Below are positions 47,807 to 57,941 of a stretch of 64,000 nucleotides of DNA, piece after piece. A model generated the notes under the pieces. It ran no database searches. It saw only the letters and a program-made list of their open reading frames with translations, and was not told the DNA's origin. Source of the stretch: Polytrichum commune (Eukaryota > Streptophyta > Polytrichopsida > Polytrichales > Polytrichaceae); the NCBI GenBank assembly GCA_950295325.1, contig OX485803.1, positions 26,341,554 to 26,405,553 of the forward strand, in the 5' to 3' direction. Position numbers and translations under genes: made by a program. Within the stretch, counting starts at the first letter, position 1, and each line of letters begins with the position of its first letter.

Positions 47807-50800
47807 ATGGCTTCACGGTCTAACTCCGAGATTTGGATGAGCGCTGCTGCTTCTGACATCAGGTGAGTGAAACATATCCTATGGTGAACTCTACTCTAAC
47901 CTACCCTTTTCGAAGAAGAGTTGCCTCATGAGTTTCCATAACATGCATATATACAATGGCAGCATCAGATAATTTCCGCTTCTTACATCTTACGTTCAAG
48001 TTTGACCTCCTGACATCACATGTGGATCCACAGCATGCCCTCCACTGCTCTTCTGGATCTCGAGGAGGAGTCATCGTGGAAGGCACCCACGTCTACCCAA
48101 AACACCTCAAACTGCGATATTCCAAAGGTCGGCAACCTGATTGACGTTGTTGCTATAAAAGTTTCTTCTTGTTTGACAAGAGATCATACAAAATGAAATC
48201 ATCAGGAGAATTTGATTCAGAGGATTTTTTAATAATTTTGTATTTATATATGAATTTGGTCATCATGTGCTGATGATGGTGCAGGGACAGGATCATCACA
48301 ACATAGAAGAGGAGTGGTACATGGCAGCCTCCCATGAGACATCCCTCATGGAGCTGTCCTACCCTTCCCCTTACGGCACAGCACCAGACACCCCTCGCTC
48401 CAGCTTCAATGTTAACATGCTTGACTCACCTCTCAGCTTCGACAACACCAACACCCTCCTCACCAACTTCCGCACCGCCCCCGCCCTGGGCATGGGCATG
48501 GAGAGCAATCGCATTCTGGATGAACTTGCAGGCAACAATGCAGGTGGCCAAGGCCTCCTCTCCAGCATTTCTTCAGGTAAATTTTTAATGCAGTGCAATG
48601 CAATTCCATTCCTTTCCACTTCTACATGTCATCAAGTTCAATGGTGATGTTTCATACCATACATTCCCTGTAAAAGCATCCAACTCAAGAAGATTTTGTG
48701 CTTGATTAGGTCACGCAGGTCATTTCTGCAGGTTATTTTGGCACTGCAATGCAGTGCACTTCCATTCAAGTTCTGCATGTCATCAAGAATGTTGATGATG
48801 TTGGATACCATAATATCCCCTGTAAATGCATCCAACTTGAGAAAAATTTGTGGTTTGTCAGGTCTATGTCATTTCTTCAGGTCATTTTGCAATGCATTTC
48901 CGTTCAATTTCTGCATGTCACCAACAATGTTGATGGCACATACATCCCCTGTTAATGCAAGGGTGGCTTACACCCGAGGCCTTAACCTGGATCCCATGGG
49001 AACAACGAGGTTAACCTTTCTAAGGCCGGAATAGCACTCGATGGGTAACCTTCCTAGCACTTGATTTCCGGTGCACCCTATCACCCAATCATAGTGGGGT
49101 ATCCAGGTGAACCGGATGTTTCCGGCCAATGCCAACTATGTGGGAACCTAGGGGCTTGCCCTTGGTGGAGAAAGAAGCCAGTAGTCTTGGGCCCCTCTAA
49201 TGCACGTTCTGGGATTACATATAGGCTTAGACAAACTTGAAGCAACACCTTTTTTTTTCCCCTGCAAATTGCATCTAACTCAAGCAGAATTTGGGGTTTA
49301 TTAGGTGTCATTTCTTCAGGTCATATTGCAATTCCATTTCTACATGTCAAGAATGTTGATGTTGCATACCATGCATTGCCTGTGCATGTCATTAACTGAA
49401 GAAGAATTTGTGGTCTGTTAACTAGGTGCAGGTGGGCATCAGGGTTATGGATCCACGGCTGGCCGAAGCTCATCCCTGGAAGTTTCCATGGACGCCTTCA
49501 GCGCAGGCTTACCCTCGAATTTCAACAGCAGGGTGATGAGCCCAGCTGCAGGGAACCTAACCACCGGTCGGCGATCCAATTTTATGCCCTTAGGAGCACC
49601 ACCGTCATTTTCAGATACATTTGCAACTCCAACATTAACCCGGGGTGATGCAGGCAACAACAAAGATCGGTCCAGGAATGACAACAACATCAACAACATC
49701 AACAACAGCATGGTTCCTTACCGGGTGACCAACAAACGCACGGAGAATTCTCTTCAGGGATCACAGACTCTTTTTCAGAAACGTGCAGCATCTCGGCACA
49801 CATCTAGTGTGTCAAGAGGAGGAGGAACAAAATCTCCCCCGAGGGTTATCACATCTGGGGCAACCAATAATGCATCCATGGAGATTCCTGGAGGCAACAA
49901 CAACAGCAACAATGTGATCAGCCCCAATGTCCAGAGCCTCAACTTGCAGACACCTGCTGGGGTTAAACAGCAGCATCATCATCAACATGGGGAAAACAAC
50001 TCTGGGTCGGATGACCCCATTGAAATGGGCCTGGATGGGGAGGACGATGATGGAAAAGATGATGATGATCTGGACGAGAGCGGTGATGGATCCGGTGGAC
50101 CGTATGAGGTTGAGGAGGGCGCTGGGAATGGGATGGAGAATCCTAAAGGGAAGGGAAAGAAGGGATTACCTGCGAAGAACCTCATGGCTGAGCGCAGGCG
50201 CCGCAAGAAACTCAATGACCGTTTGTACATGCTTCGCTCTGTCGTCCCCAAGATCACCAAGGTATGGAAAAAAATGCTCCGAGATGACATAGAATCTTGC
50301 GTGTTTGCTTGCACCATTGGACCTGTCAAGGTATGCAAAAATGCTCGACATGACATTGAATCTTGTGTATCTGCACCATTGGATCTGTCCACGTATGCAA
50401 AAATGGTCGACACGACAGATATTGAATCTTTTGTGTTTGCACCATTCAATTTGTCGAGGTGTGCAAAAATGCTCCACATGACATTGAATCTTGTGTGTAT
50501 GCACCATTGAATCTCATGTCAATTATGCAAAACAAGGTCGACATGACTTTAAATCTTGAGTGTGGTTGCATCATTGAATCTGTCGAGGTATGCAAATTTT
50601 CTCGACATGACGTTAAATCTTGTGGGTGTTTGAATTTTGCATCATTGGATCTGTCGAGGTATACAAAAATGCTCAACATAATCTTGTGTGTTTGCACCAT
50701 TAAATAAACTGTCAAAGGGCTGTTATACCGTGCGCCGTGCAAGGTGCGGGTATGTAAAAATGCTCGACATGACAGACATTGAATCTTGTGTGTTTTCTTG

Positions 50801-52461
50801 CACCATTGGGATCTGTCAAGGTTTATGTACAACCTCGCAACTGTTTTCTTCGATAGAGTGTATATTTACGGTTTTGGATTTATCAGTGCATTAACCCCCA
50901 AAAATTGTGGCAGATGGACCGGGCATCCATTTTGGGCGATGCAATTGAGTACCTGAAGGAGCTGTTACAGCGCATCGCTGACATTCATAATGAGCTTGAA
51001 GTCGCAAAGGTGGAGCATCGGTCACTGCCATCCAGCCCCTCTGGTGCCCTCACTCCAGGAACCACCCAAGTCTACCCGACGGTGAAGGAGGAGTGCCCCG
51101 TTCTGCCGAATCCCGAATCTCAGCCCCCTCGGGTAAGTTAAACATGTACTCAGATTCTGAGTTACATCTGAGCAGATTATGTAACAGACAATGAAATGCC
51201 AGTGTTTGCTGAAGAGAACAAAATGATCACCAATTTCGTCATAGCTAAATCTGAAAAGATTGATGGGAAATAGTTACATTCTGAGAATGCATACGTGAGT
51301 GACGAAGTAAAGTGGTGATGAATTCGTTTCACCAGAGAAAATATTCCTTGCAATCTAAGACTGATGCAGTACAGGCAAAGTGCTTGCATCCCGGGCTCGC
51401 CTTAACTCACCTAGTTGCTAAACATATAACCAAATTTTGGGTGGCATCTGAAAAGATTATGTAATTAACTAACTGCTGAATGATGATGATCCAATTCCAT
51501 TCACTGGATGCAAGTACTGAAGTTTGATGATCAATCTGCAGGTTGAAGTGAGGAAAAGAGAAGGGCAAGCTCTCAATATTCACATGTTTTGTGCCCGCCG
51601 ACCTGGGCTCCTCCTTTCCACAGTGAGGGCCCTAGATGCCCTGGGGCTGGATGTGCAACAGGCCGTCATCAGCTGCTTCAATGGCTTTGCTCTGGACCTC
51701 TTCCGAGCCGAGGTAAGGCTTTGCATGCCCCATTCTACACTCGTGTACCTTCCCTGTAACTTCACTCCAGTAGCCTGCCTCTCACCATGATTTATAAAAC
51801 ACATCTAGACAGTGATTTACAAGGTACAGTGCTCTGCTTCAAATAGACTCCTCTCACCATCAGAACTTCGCAACTCGTGGAAGGAGATATCTAATCTGAG
51901 CGCTTTAGATTTTGAGCATAAAAGTATTGAAGAGTCAGTAGATTTTGGTGCTTCAATTTAGTACGTCTGGACTGCCTGGCTCTCACCATTTACAAAACAC
52001 ATCTTTATAATGATTTACAAGTTGTGTTCTTCTTGGTAAAAATCCACTTACCATCAAAACTTCACAATTTGTGGAAGGAGACATCTAACCTGAGCACTTC
52101 AGATTTTGGGCATGAAAGTATAGAAGAGTCGTTAAATTTTGGTGCTTGAATCTAGTACATATGGATTGTTTTATGGATTGCCTGGCTCACATTGTGATTT
52201 ACAAGGTGTGTTCTTCTGGTAAAGAATCCACTCACCATCAAAACTTACAAGTTGTGGAAGAAATGTCTAAACTGAGCACGAAAGTACAAGAAGATTCAGC
52301 AAGTTTTGGTGCTTGAATTTAGTACTTACAGATCGTGTTGGGTATGTGGGAAGCAGCAAGCGAAAGACATGGAGGTTGGACCTGAGGAAATCAAGGCTGT
52401 TCTGCTACTCACAGCAGGATGCAGCAACGTCGGAGGAATGCACCCCAGCTTAATGCACTAA
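47807..52461 (+). CDS. ICE1: ICE1/SCREAM-type bHLH transcription factor (7 coding exons)
   Basis: The product is a nuclear bHLH factor of the ICE1/SCRM group, which in Arabidopsis partners SPCH/MUTE/FAMA in stomatal development and activates cold-response CBF genes. Coding exons are 47807-47862, 48034-48127, 48285-48576, 49432-50261, 50914-51132, 51542-51712 and 52354-52461. All join in frame, giving about 589 aa. The last acceptor could shift by 3 nt. Visible features are LFQKRAAS (aa ~261-268, the KRAAM motif), an acidic stretch (~341-377), and the basic region and first helix [19 protein letters not shown] (~394-424). The second helix [20 protein letters not shown] follows (425-453), then an ACT-like C-terminus (498-589, [31 protein letters not shown]). 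The intron splitting ..KITK from MDRAS is at the family's usual place. Two N-terminal introns are unusual. Seed-plant ICE1 is ~494 aa. The first two exons rest on frame and splice sites alone. Confidence 0.9.
48577..49431 (+). repeat. ICE1 intron 3: four ~150-bp tandem units, each with a copy of the donor region
   Basis: The exon end plus donor CATTTCTTCAG|GTAAAT at 48576/48577 is echoed at about 48731 (CATTTCTGCAG|GTTAT), 48880 (CATTTCTTCAG|GTCAT) and 49319 (CATTTCTTCAG|GTCAT). After each come TGCAATGCA-like sequence, TTCTGCATGTCA(T/C)CAA.AATGTTGATG, CCCTGTAAATGCATCCAAC and a GAAGAATTTGTGG-like block. Spacings are 155 and 149 bp, then 439 bp where a 299-bp element has been inserted. Confidence 0.75.
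48960..49258 (+). mobile_element. SINE-like retroposon inserted in ICE1 intron 3
   Basis: A 299-bp insertion inside a tandem unit. It begins AGGGTGGCTTACACCC and ends in a run of nine T. The target words CCCCTGTTAATGCA (before) and CCCCTGCAAATTGCA (after) look like a ~14-bp duplication, because other units have this word only once. It is related to the interrupted copy at 13028-13850. A terminal T run and a variable-length duplication fit a SINE-type retroposon, but pol III boxes are not clear. Confidence 0.45.
50262..50820 (+). repeat. ICE1 intron 4: eight degenerate ~62-90-bp units, each starting with a donor-like site
   Basis: Units start at about 50262, 50331, 50393, 50459, 50523, 50588, 50659 and 50750. 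Each reads approximately GTATGCAAAAATGCTCGACA, TGACATTGAATCTTGTGTG, TTTGCACCATTGGATCTGTC, then GAG. The first unit begins exactly at the exon border (ACCAAG|GTATGG), and later units keep CAAG|GTATGC- or GAG|GTATGC-type sequence. The intron interrupts the bHLH domain between the first helix/loop and the second helix. Reading frames stay open through several units on both strands because of the repetition. These are not separate genes. Confidence 0.8.
51713..52353 (+). repeat. ICE1 intron 6: three diverged ~170-200-bp tandem units
   Basis: Three units (about 51770-51965, 51966-52160, 52161-52330) share CTCACCAT.ATTTA.AAAACACATCT, GATTTACAAG, CCACT.ACCATCAAAACTT, GTGGAAGGAGA.ATCTAA, TGAGCAC.., and TTTTGGTGCTTGAATTTAGTAC. 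They do not obviously include the donor site. Intron 5 (51133-51541) has a weaker trace of the same process: CATCTGAGCAGATTATGTAA near 51159 and CATCTGAAAAGATTATGTAA near 51447. Confidence 0.65.
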
Positions 52462-53763
52462 ACAGTGCACACTTGCGTTTTGAGTAGTATTGCGGATCGC
52501 AGATCTCCCCTCTTTTCTTTTGAGCAGCATTAATAATGTGGAGCGTCACTTTTTGCAAACCATTCTCTCCAAAATCCCAGGCACAGTTTGCGCATCTTGC
52601 TTGCAATTTTGGATGCACGGGCGACCTTTTTGGAGCAGGTGCCCTAGTTTCAGTCGGGTAGCTAGCTCTTCGTCAACTACCTACAGAGTAACTTAGTTAA
52701 GTTACACGTAATTGCACCACTTTAGGCACCAAGAAGTCCCTGACTCTGAACAGTTTTGGGGTGCGAGTGTGGGCATAACATAAAGGATCAGGATAATAGG
52801 GTCAGTCAATAAGGAATAGTCAAGTACTACACAGCCTTTGGAAATCATTGAAGGCAGACTTCGTGTATGGATTGTGAAAATGTCATGTATCAAATTATCG
52901 TGGTTAAATGTGTATGTCCATTATAGCTATTCGAATCATGGGAGCTAGTATATTGGAGTCAGGCAAGGTAGGGGGGTTGTGCTACTACCTTGCTATAGGC
53001 ACAAGAGTATCGATGTATTAAGATACACTATGTTGCTCTTACCGCAGCAGCTTTTCTATTTAAATCTAACTTGCTACATCGTTGGGCGGCGTAGACTACT
53101 TTCTTTTTATATACATGTTTCCTTAACCCCTATACGCTCAAGCCTTCACATTCCATTTTGGGCATCTCCAGCACCAGTGCTGAATTTTTTTAATATGTAG
53201 GAATATAGAGTATGTTTTTTTCAAATCCAACCGTATGGATGTTAACTAGACTATCGCATATTCTTTCTCAGAAATTTTGAATTCAATCGGACCACATTTT
53301 CTAGGTCATATTAATATATGAACAAGGCTTTCATCCGGGGGGCAACTAAAGATAACTCTAAAAAAATTCGTTTCATAATCATTTTGATCTTGCCACAAAT
53401 TTTAGAGAGTTGACAACTTTGTCATAATATGTTATGTGAATGACAAATGAGCTACTTTGAAAAAATTGGTTTTGTTTTAGCAAATTTAGATGAAGTCCAT
53501 CGGACCATCACCCTTAAAGTTGGAGGGGGCTACGTGAGGTCGTTTTGGGAGATTTCCCTTTTTTTCATGAAGCAAGCAACATGTGCACTAAGTATTTTCC
53601 AAATTCATATGATCAAGTTGTGCACAATTGTCACCTTGTCCTAAAGAATAAATAAAAATCCCTACTCAATTTGGGCATCATATGTGAAAGATGTTGGCTC
53701 TTAAATTTGGCCCCTATATGTGACAACACATGGAACCGCCACCCAAAACAAGCAATGCCAACC
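52462..53763. other. ICE1 3' UTR and downstream intergenic sequence
   Basis: The 3' UTR starts here. Its end cannot be fixed by sequence alone. Downstream frames (52979-53200, 53447-53644) are not recognisable, and AT-richness rises again before the Harbinger element. Confidence 0.35.
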
Positions 53764-54361
53764 TAAGGGCACTTCACACACGAGCCAAGGGCCATGACCA
53801 TGGAATGGTGAGGGCCTTTGACTATCATCCAAAGGCCGTACCATGGGTGTTGGGCTACCCATTTTATGTGGGGACAGGTCCTTAAACATAGTGTGAAGAA
53901 ATAATGGACCATGTTGAGGTACCGTTGCATATTTTATTAGTGGGAAAAGAGGGGCAACCCTACCTCACTAGCTACATATCTTCATTCTCTTTTTTTTCAC
54001 TCTTTTTTTGAGTTTTACATCCGTGAGGAAGGAAAAGAGAGCACAATGGATCATTTTGAGAGAAGAGGGAAGATTCTTCTTGCATTGGCTTTATATTGGT
54101 GTTTGCACATGATTGTGCAACATGTGCTTGATATGTAAGCATGGGCATTCCACAGAGAATGGGAAAATGCCCTAATTTTGAGCATTTGCATTGATGGTAT
54201 GAATATGAGCGATCATAGTGTGTGAACATTTGAGAGAAATGTAGGGTTCATCGATAGATTATTATTGGGTTCTTTCACAGAAAAAAATGTTCAAATAAAG
54301 AATTTGTGTATGTCACAATACATTCATGTCATAACAAAGGTTTGGAACAAGAAATATTTCT

Positions 54362-54830
54362 TGTAAAGGTATATGGGATAGTTGAAAATACAATTTCAGA
54401 AACATTCAAATTCTTTGTAGATTGGTAATAATTCATTTGCAAGAGATTTTTGTGCAATTTCCAAATCCAACTCAATTTAGGGTTCTAGCCCAAGAATTAG
54501 AGGTCCTTCAAGGAATTCCTTACATTATAAGAGTATTCAATGGATCTCACATTCCAATTTTTGCACTTATAACTGGAGGAAAGAATTATTATTGTAAAAA
54601 ATCATTTCATTCGGCTTTATTGCAAGGTATAGTAGATACAAAATGTAAATTCTGGAATTATGAATTTGAATGGACAGAAAGTATGCACGATTGGACATAG
54701 TTTCAATTAACAAAAGTTGAAAGAAATTATATTAAAGGTAATTTTTTACCTTATAAGTTGATTGGAGATTGTGCATATCTAGTGTGGCCATGGATTTACA
54801 ACCCATTCAAAGGGTATACATAAAGTTTGG
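54362..54830 (+). pseudogene. PIF/Harbinger DDE transposase remnant
   Basis: The translation follows the DDE_Tnp_4 / HARBI1-like nuclease: VYGIVENTISETFKFFVDW, then IHLQEIFVQFPNPTQF, LQGIPYIIRVFNGSHIPIF, YYCKKSFHSALLQGIVDTK, FEWTESMHDWT, then FLPYKLIGDCAYLVWPW. The GSHIPI block normally reads DGTHIPI or DGSHIPI, and here the catalytic Asp is Asn. The GDxAY Asp is kept. Stops occur before IIHLQ and after MHDWT, and the C-terminal part with the last acidic residue is gone. It cannot encode active transposase. Confidence 0.75.
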
Positions 54831-54929
54831 AGGGTTATGAAGCAAATTGGAATTTCATTCAAAGTTCTACTTGTATGTATGTAGAACATGTCAAATATCA
54901 TATGTCAAAATCTTTATTAACTTGAGGGA

Positions 54930-55085
54930 ATGAACATTGTGATCTACACGAGCTCTAAGGTAGCCTATAACCAAGAGATCTCGAGTTCAATTCTCGGTCT
55001 CAACGAAAGACCTAAGTCTTCAATGGGATAAAAGGGACAAGAGGCAAAGGCCAATGTCTTTAAAAAGGCCCAATTGGTCTAATCT
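54930..55085 (+). mobile_element. SINE-like tRNA-derived insertion
   Basis: GAGTTCAATTCTCGG at about 54991 is a good tRNA T-arm/B-box look-alike, and CTCTAAGGTAGCC ~40 bp upstream sits where an A box would. A non-tRNA body follows (CAACGAAAGACCTAAGTC, AAGGGACAAGAGGCAAAGG). It lies between the two decayed genes of the Harbinger element. No clear poly-A tail or target duplication is seen. Confidence 0.4.
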
Positions 55086-55229
55086 ATATCTGATTTTTCG
55101 TATTTTTATTCAATTAATTATTTGCAAATGAACATCAATGAATCTAATGCACTAATTCTTTTTTTTTTCTTGCAAAAATTTTAAATTTTTCTTTCATCTC
55201 ATCGTGAATGGCTATGAGAGTTTTGATCT

Positions 55230-55620
55230 CATAACCTCATCATTTAATAGGGACCTCTTCTTCACCTTCCGAAACTCCCAACTCCACTTCATCTACTTTT
55301 TTTTATTATCTGTATTTCTTATGATTTTGAAGCTACTACCCTACCTTTTTTTTTGCCGATATCATCTTCTTTCCTAATATTATCTTGTGCCTCCCCTCTC
55401 ATGCTCATACCTCTACTACCCTCCACATTTTGCGACATTTGAATTTAAATCACTTTTTCATCTTCATCATTGAACAATTGAAAATTATTGAAATTCTTAT
55501 TTCCTAATGAGGGTCCATACAATCGGAATTGTGGTTGACTCCATAACATCCAAGGAGAATTTTGGCTTCATTGTTGGGTTTTGGAACCCCTCCCATCTTG
55601 CAAGAATTCTACCATTGAAG
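55230..55620 (-). pseudogene. Decayed second ORF of the Harbinger element
   Basis: On the minus strand the translation reads PWMLWSQPQFRLYGPSLGN KNFNNFQLFNDEDEKVI, then MSQNVEGSRGMSMRGEAQDN after a stop. This polar N-terminal style and its position beside a Harbinger transposase fit the accessory DNA-binding (Myb/SANT-like) ORF these elements carry. The trihelix part itself is not visible. The call rests mainly on context. Confidence 0.4.
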
Positions 55621-56067
55621 GAAAAAAAATTGCCAAAAAAATTCAATAAAAAAAATTGTTTAATTTAATCACACATATAACAAACTCCAAGAAATTCAAC
55701 TTCTAGGCATTTGGGAGGAACAACCATATGCCTCTTATTAACTAATCTACCCTAAAAAAAATTAATGTTAAAAAAAATATTAAAATAACTCTAGCAGCCA
55801 TTGACATATGTTTCACTGCCATGGTCTGCCGGAATTTGCGTCAAGCCTACCTCTTAGAGGTGGGCCTAACGCAAATTCCGGAAGATCATGCACCCTTATT
55901 CACAACCTACCATGTAGACTTTTCATCCACGAACTTGTCTTTGGACCTTTAGGCCTTCACCTCCTAATGTGAAGTGAACTTGGATGATCTCTGCATTTTT
56001 CGACTGATGAGAGCTCTTACATTGCCATGGTCATGGGCCTTCAACCTTGTGTGCGAAGTGGCCCTAA

Positions 56068-57600
56068 CAAAAAAATCCTACATGCTTGGAGTTTTAATAA
56101 CATGTAAAAACCAATGAGATTTTTATATGTTATTTTGGCTCACATTGTAGTGGGCACCAGCCTACACCAATATGTACTTTTTCATCCACGTAGATTGCCA
56201 CCTAGTAGGTTGCAAACCTTAGTAGAATATTAGGTGGCAACCCATTTATGGGTTGCTTAAGCATTCAATGGTTAATGATAAGTTAGATAACTCTTGTAGC
56301 CTAAATATGAGGTAGTTTCTCAGTTTGAGCATATTGATTTTTTGAAGTTGCCGGGGTATTTTATGTCACCTCAACAAAACCGACAAGGTCCACCTATTCA
56401 ATATATGTAACAACCCAACCATCTGCAATAACTTAATAATACTTGAGAACAATTTGACACAATCTAGTAGCTTGCCTAAAAAACAAGGGCTCTTTCTAGC
56501 CTACTATGACACTCAAGGCTTCACACACATGAATTTTGAACATTGAGGGGGCAACCCTCAAAGAACACATCCCAACTTGGCTTTACACATGCTATTGAAC
56601 CACCAATGTTTGTACCTAACATGTCTCAAACCAAGCATCCTCCTTGCAAGATTACACCTCCCCACCTTAACCATCACACCAACAATCAAGAACACTAAGG
56701 TACTAAGGCCTTAATGCATCACTTTAAGAAAAAAAATTGTTATTTTAGGAAGGCTAAGTAGCTTGGAATTTTTTAATTAAAAAAATCCATAGATTAGCAA
56801 ATCTATACAAAGTCTATAATTTTTTATTTAAAAAACGAATATTCATACACATCCTAGAGAATTTCTCAAAGTCATCTTAAGGAAAGAGCCTTTTACTTCA
56901 ACTAGGAAGGTCTATTGATGTTAGATTACTAAGTGAGAATCACCACAAAATTAACCTTATTGCATGTGAGGATCTTATGAAGGTGTTGTCCCCCTTTTGT
57001 GGATCACTTCTTACACCACCTTGTTGAGTGGATAGATCCCCAATTAGCCATTGTGATTGACCAAAGTTGGTGTTTTTAATAGTGTTCTTGCATCCTTCCT
57101 ACACCGCTATTATGAATGGCCAAAGTGGTGCTACTTTATACTTAATGTTATAGATGATTAATTGATTTTAACAATGACTTACTCGATGGCTTTGTTGTAC
57201 TCACTTGTTGACAACTTAAGGATTTAAAATAGGTGTCACCAAAAGAAAGGTGACACTTTAAGGCCTCAATACCTTAATGACATTCTATCCATCGTATCCA
57301 CATTATGCCATGACAAAGGCCCTGATGATGCAATACAAGCCAACAAAAACCAAACACCAAACACAAATTGATACCTTGTAAGATGAAGATTGGCTCTTCC
57401 ACCTAACCATAATCAGAGCCAACGTCTAAGGAGGTACAAGGGAGGTATTCACAATGTTTCCAATGAAACCCTCCATAACCAACACCACATCGTCCATAGC
57501 CGCCCATGCATGCATAGAACGAATACACATCATAACCCTTTGGTATCTCACCATGATCATGCTCAACAACCGCCAGAGCAAGAACAACCAAACTCTCTCC
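56068..57600. other. Intergenic, nothing recognised
   Basis: AT-rich, with no gene. Frames at 57390-57755 on both strands run through a simple-sequence tract and are artefacts. Confidence 0.35.
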
Positions 57601-57647
57601 CCCCCCCCAAAAGAAAAAGAAAAAGAAAAAGAAAAAGAAAAAAAGAC
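57601..57647. repeat. Poly-C followed by (AAAAAG)n microsatellite
   Basis: About nine C followed by about six AAAAAG-type units. The 80-120-aa frames overlapping it are products of the repeat. Confidence 0.7.
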
Positions 57648-57941
57648 CACCACATACACACACACCTTATTCATGTTCATGGGGGTCCGACCCTCACTTA
57701 TAGGGGTTCATGGGGTTGGGTGAGGATGACCTTAGATATATTTAAGAATGCCTAAAAATGAATACCACACTAGTTTTGAACACATTTTGAATGAATGAAC
57801 CCAAACAATTGAGTTTAAATAAATAATTTGAGCACATTGTACTTGTCATAGAATACATTCCAATGAATTCCAATGCACATAAATAATATGGCATGACCAC
57901 TAGGAGTGCAATCAGAGCACATGAGATGATCAATAGACTTT

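Larger units (their letters stand above)
53767..56064. mobile_element. Large PIF/Harbinger element (dead), relative of the MITEs
   Basis: A 2298-bp element flanked by TAA (53764-53766, 56065-56067) with terminal inverted repeats GGGCACTTCACACACGAGCC / TTGTGTGCGAAGTGGCCC, the same ends as 1715-2213 and 17210-17710. It contains a decayed Harbinger transposase on the plus strand (about 54362-54830) and a decayed second ORF on the minus strand (about 55230-55620), with a SINE-like insertion between them. At ~2.3 kb it is shorter than most autonomous plant PIF elements, and both genes are interrupted. Confidence 0.7.

Noticed and set aside
48267-48576. Translation start of ICE1 at ATG 48267 or 48321
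   Set aside because: The exon has a good acceptor at 48284, and two upstream exons join in frame to give a plausible N-terminus, though these ATGs remain fallback starts.
49982-50832. Minus-strand frames of 165, 113 and 128 aa
   Set aside because: They are repetitive (DSMSC..FLHT..DRSNGA) because they read the intron-4 minisatellite and the reverse of the ICE1 acidic/basic region.
57390-57755. 121-aa and overlapping frames with Lys/Arg- or Phe-rich blocks
   Set aside because: They are produced by the AAAAAG microsatellite in different frames and strands.
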